Of a stretch of DNA of 28,031 bases, positions 26,416 to 28,031 are shown in pieces. Below the pieces are notes generated by a model. That model was not told where the DNA came from. It did not search any database and saw nothing but the letters and a program-made list of their open reading frames with translations. Source of the DNA: Priapulus caudatus (taxonomy: Eukaryota; Priapulida; Priapulimorpha; Priapulimorphida; Priapulidae); contig NW_014577898.1 of assembly GCF_000485595.1 (NCBI RefSeq), positions 71,125-99,155 on the forward strand, read 5' to 3'. Numbering within the stretch: the stretch's first letter is position 1; each line of letters begins with the position of its first letter. The translations under genes and the position numbers were made by a program.

Positions 26416-26988
26416 CCCTACCACCCGACCCTTTTTCGTGAAAACTTGAAATTGCACTTACGCGTTAAAAATTAGCACTGAGCACGCATGTGAGTGTTGT
26501 ACGCGCATGTTTCACGGGGAACGCGAGAAGTGAATACGATGATCATGTGTTTATGATTATGATTTTATCAACTGCTGTACCGCATGGATTCCGGTATTGA
26601 CCTACAACGATGATCATTTGTTTATGATTAATGATTTTATCACTGCGCGTACACGCAGCGATTCGGTTATGAACCTACCAAACGATGATCATTGGTTATG
26701 ATTATCACCTGTTGGGCAGACCGCATGCAATTTGAGTGTTGTACGCGCGATTTAACGTTACACGCGAAGTATGGCATAATCGAATGATCATGACATATGA
26801 TTATTAATTGGCAGTTATGTAGCCTAAAATGAATTTGCTATTGTATATTACACGGCGCATTCAGTTAGGTCAGAGGTACCATTGTACACGTGGAAGTCTA
26901 CGTTTAAGACTCGCCGAGTATAGTGAATGGTTTTGGACGCAGTTGCTTGCCATTTGAGGGCAAGCACACTTTTTATGCGGTGGGGCTG
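26416..26988. other. No gene recognised; contains diverged tandem repeats
   Basis: AT-rich interior sequence with the TGATCA repeats listed separately, ending in CGGTGGGGCTG before the LTR-like copy 3. No open frame of note. Confidence 0.5.
26536..26800. repeat. Diverged tandem repeat with ACGATGATCAT units
   Basis: ACGATGATCAT followed by TTATGATTA-type words starts units at 26536, 26607 and 26692, with a weaker fourth near 26780. Spacing is 71-88 bases. GAGTGTTGTACGCGC also occurs twice (about 26492 and 26733), marking a longer period of about 241 bases. Confidence 0.75.
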
Positions 26989-27857
26989 TGTAACAGAGCG
27001 CGCGAGATTTAAATCCCCGCGCTATTTAAATAGTCTAGTAGTTTTAAAATAGATGGATAGCACTGCGGCACGATCAGCGGAGATGCCAGCAGCATGACTG
27101 GCTCCTACACAGCGGCATGTCCGTGACGCTGGAGAGCGGAGCAGCACTGTCGGTCACGTGTCTCTGACTAGCGCGCGACGTCAGGGCGCCACAGGCGCAT
27201 GCGCGGGCAGACCACCGGTCAGTCATGACGACGCAGCGGGTAAGGCGACCAATAACACTTTGGAAGTCTCCTCCCAGCTGGGCGAGTTCCAAGAAACATG
27301 TCGGCCAACACCTCCTGTTAGCGCCTCACCCTAACTTTAGCGTACGGCCTTCTCCTGCCTCAATAAATTCCCATTGCCCGTGTACTTCGAAGTGGAGCGC
27401 CAAAACGATTAGGCGCTCTCCTTGTCACTAGGAATAAATGACCACCAGTCAAGGATAGTTACGCCTAGTTACGCCTGTTTAAAGCGACTCATATAAAAAC
27501 CCTCCCTTAGAAAAAACGTAGGATCTTATCGTATCTTCTCCTCTTTTCTAGTTCCAGACGTGTCGTGCGCTTTATACTTATACTCGCCGTTGTAGGCCCA
27601 CAATAGTTATCTACAGCAAGTAGTATCTTTACGTGATTTCTTCTAGCTATTTGTACGACTATCACCTGATTTGTGCGCAACTGAATAAAGATCATCAGTA
27701 GCATTTCATTCTTCTGTCTCGTGTCTAATTTACTCGCGCCGCATCGGACACATCGACACCTCGGCTGACGATCCCCTTCAAACAGGCAACGTTTACGCCA
27801 GCGCGATAGCGAACAGGTTAATACACAACGCAAGGACAATAGCACAATCAAGTCAAC
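26989..27857 (+). repeat. LTR-like repeat, copy 3
   Basis: 869 bp from TGTAACAGAGCGCG to GTCAAC. It is closely similar to copy 1, including identical stretches around the TATA box (27492-27498) and AATAAA (27684-27689). It is not inside a Harbinger: the sequence to the left differs from copies 1 and 2, which fixes the left boundary of the repeat. Confidence 0.85.
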
Positions 27858-28031
27858 CCAGTCCTTGTGTTTTCGAGAAAAAGCAGGCGAAGTGAAAAAT
27901 CGCCACGCTTGGCTCGCGCCGAGGTGTGTGGATTTGCACGGAGTGCCCGCAGGTACGAGGCTAAACTAGGGGGTCTCGGTGGATGCCCCCCGGGAAAAAA
28001 TGTGAAAAACTAGACTTCATGAAATGCCATT
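27858..28031. other. No gene recognised
   Basis: GC-rich words such as GGGGGTCTCGGTGGATGCC and no open frame of note. Neither Harbinger sequence nor the 398-bp extension of copy 1 follows the LTR-like repeat here. Confidence 0.5.

Larger units (their letters stand above)
23611..27857 (+). mobile_element. Putative non-canonical LTR element (two LTR-like repeats, ~2.5 kb interior)
   Basis: Same-orientation LTR-like repeats 23611-24511 and 26989-27857 enclose 24512-26988. A purine-rich GCGGTGGGG lies just before the 3' repeat and could serve as a polypurine tract. No tRNA-type primer site beginning TGG was seen after the 5' repeat. The interior shows no gag, protease, reverse transcriptase or integrase motifs. 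It holds two broken unassigned coding regions and tandem repeats. No matching target duplication flanks the whole (left CGTG, right CCAG). It may be a non-autonomous element, or two solo LTRs around unrelated sequence. Confidence 0.45.

Noticed and set aside
1-28031. tRNA or rRNA genes
   Set aside because: No cloverleaf-like segment with A and B boxes and no rRNA-like conserved core was noticed by eye.

Overview
The window looks like a repeat-dense stretch of an invertebrate animal genome. It has spliced coding fragments with GT-AG introns and animal-type transposon families (pogo/Tigger, PIF/Harbinger, MULE, BEL/Pao, several LINEs). Its TATA boxes and AATAAA signals are of eukaryotic type. 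There are no prokaryotic operons. Short TAGGCCTA-like words near 10930 hint at a marine deuterostome, but that is only an impression. No intact conserved host gene was found. Nearly everything recognisable is a transposable element, mostly broken.

Left part (1-7561): a LINE endonuclease scrap; a three-exon, phase-consistent gene tail with a DUF4806-like ending (801-1405); a hairpin; and a complete pogo-type DNA transposon (1734-4690) with TA target duplication, 25-bp inverted ends and a decayed transposase ending in a PHD-like zinc finger. Its right end and the neighbouring LINE 3' fragment are duplicated head to tail (4452-7186), so the transposon has two possible right ends. The distal LINE copy runs on to a true 3' end with an AATAAA signal and a short tandem tail.

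Middle (7561-16608): a LINE endonuclease remnant, a BEL/Pao RNase H and integrase fragment, a fold-back element, an intron-containing MULE transposase remnant (10584-12074) lying between two exact 40-bp direct repeats, a LINE reverse-transcriptase scrap, an unassigned ORF, and a BEL/Pao gag ORF fused in frame to a LINE reverse-transcriptase tail. A 25-N assembly gap follows (16609-16633).

Right part (16634-28031): nested insertions. A LINE with an L1-like ORF1 and a PHD finger at the start of ORF2 was hit by a Harbinger element (17254-20567). That Harbinger was in turn hit by an LTR-like insertion (18605-19863) and by a small inverted-repeat element (19909-20281). The LINE+Harbinger+LTR block recurs at 22176-24511. 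A third LTR-like copy lies at 26989-27857. Copies two and three bracket about 2.5 kb with no recognisable gag or pol. This interval carries one broken unassigned coding region (24499-25257) and a second one (25510-26415) preceded by a CRE and TATA box; the second contains a tandem repeat whose 54-bp consensus is open in only one frame and encodes an 18-residue two-cysteine unit. This is the best candidate for something undescribed. Caution: sequence right of the gap has many single-base indels between copies, as expected of poorly polished long reads, so frame breaks there may be artefacts.
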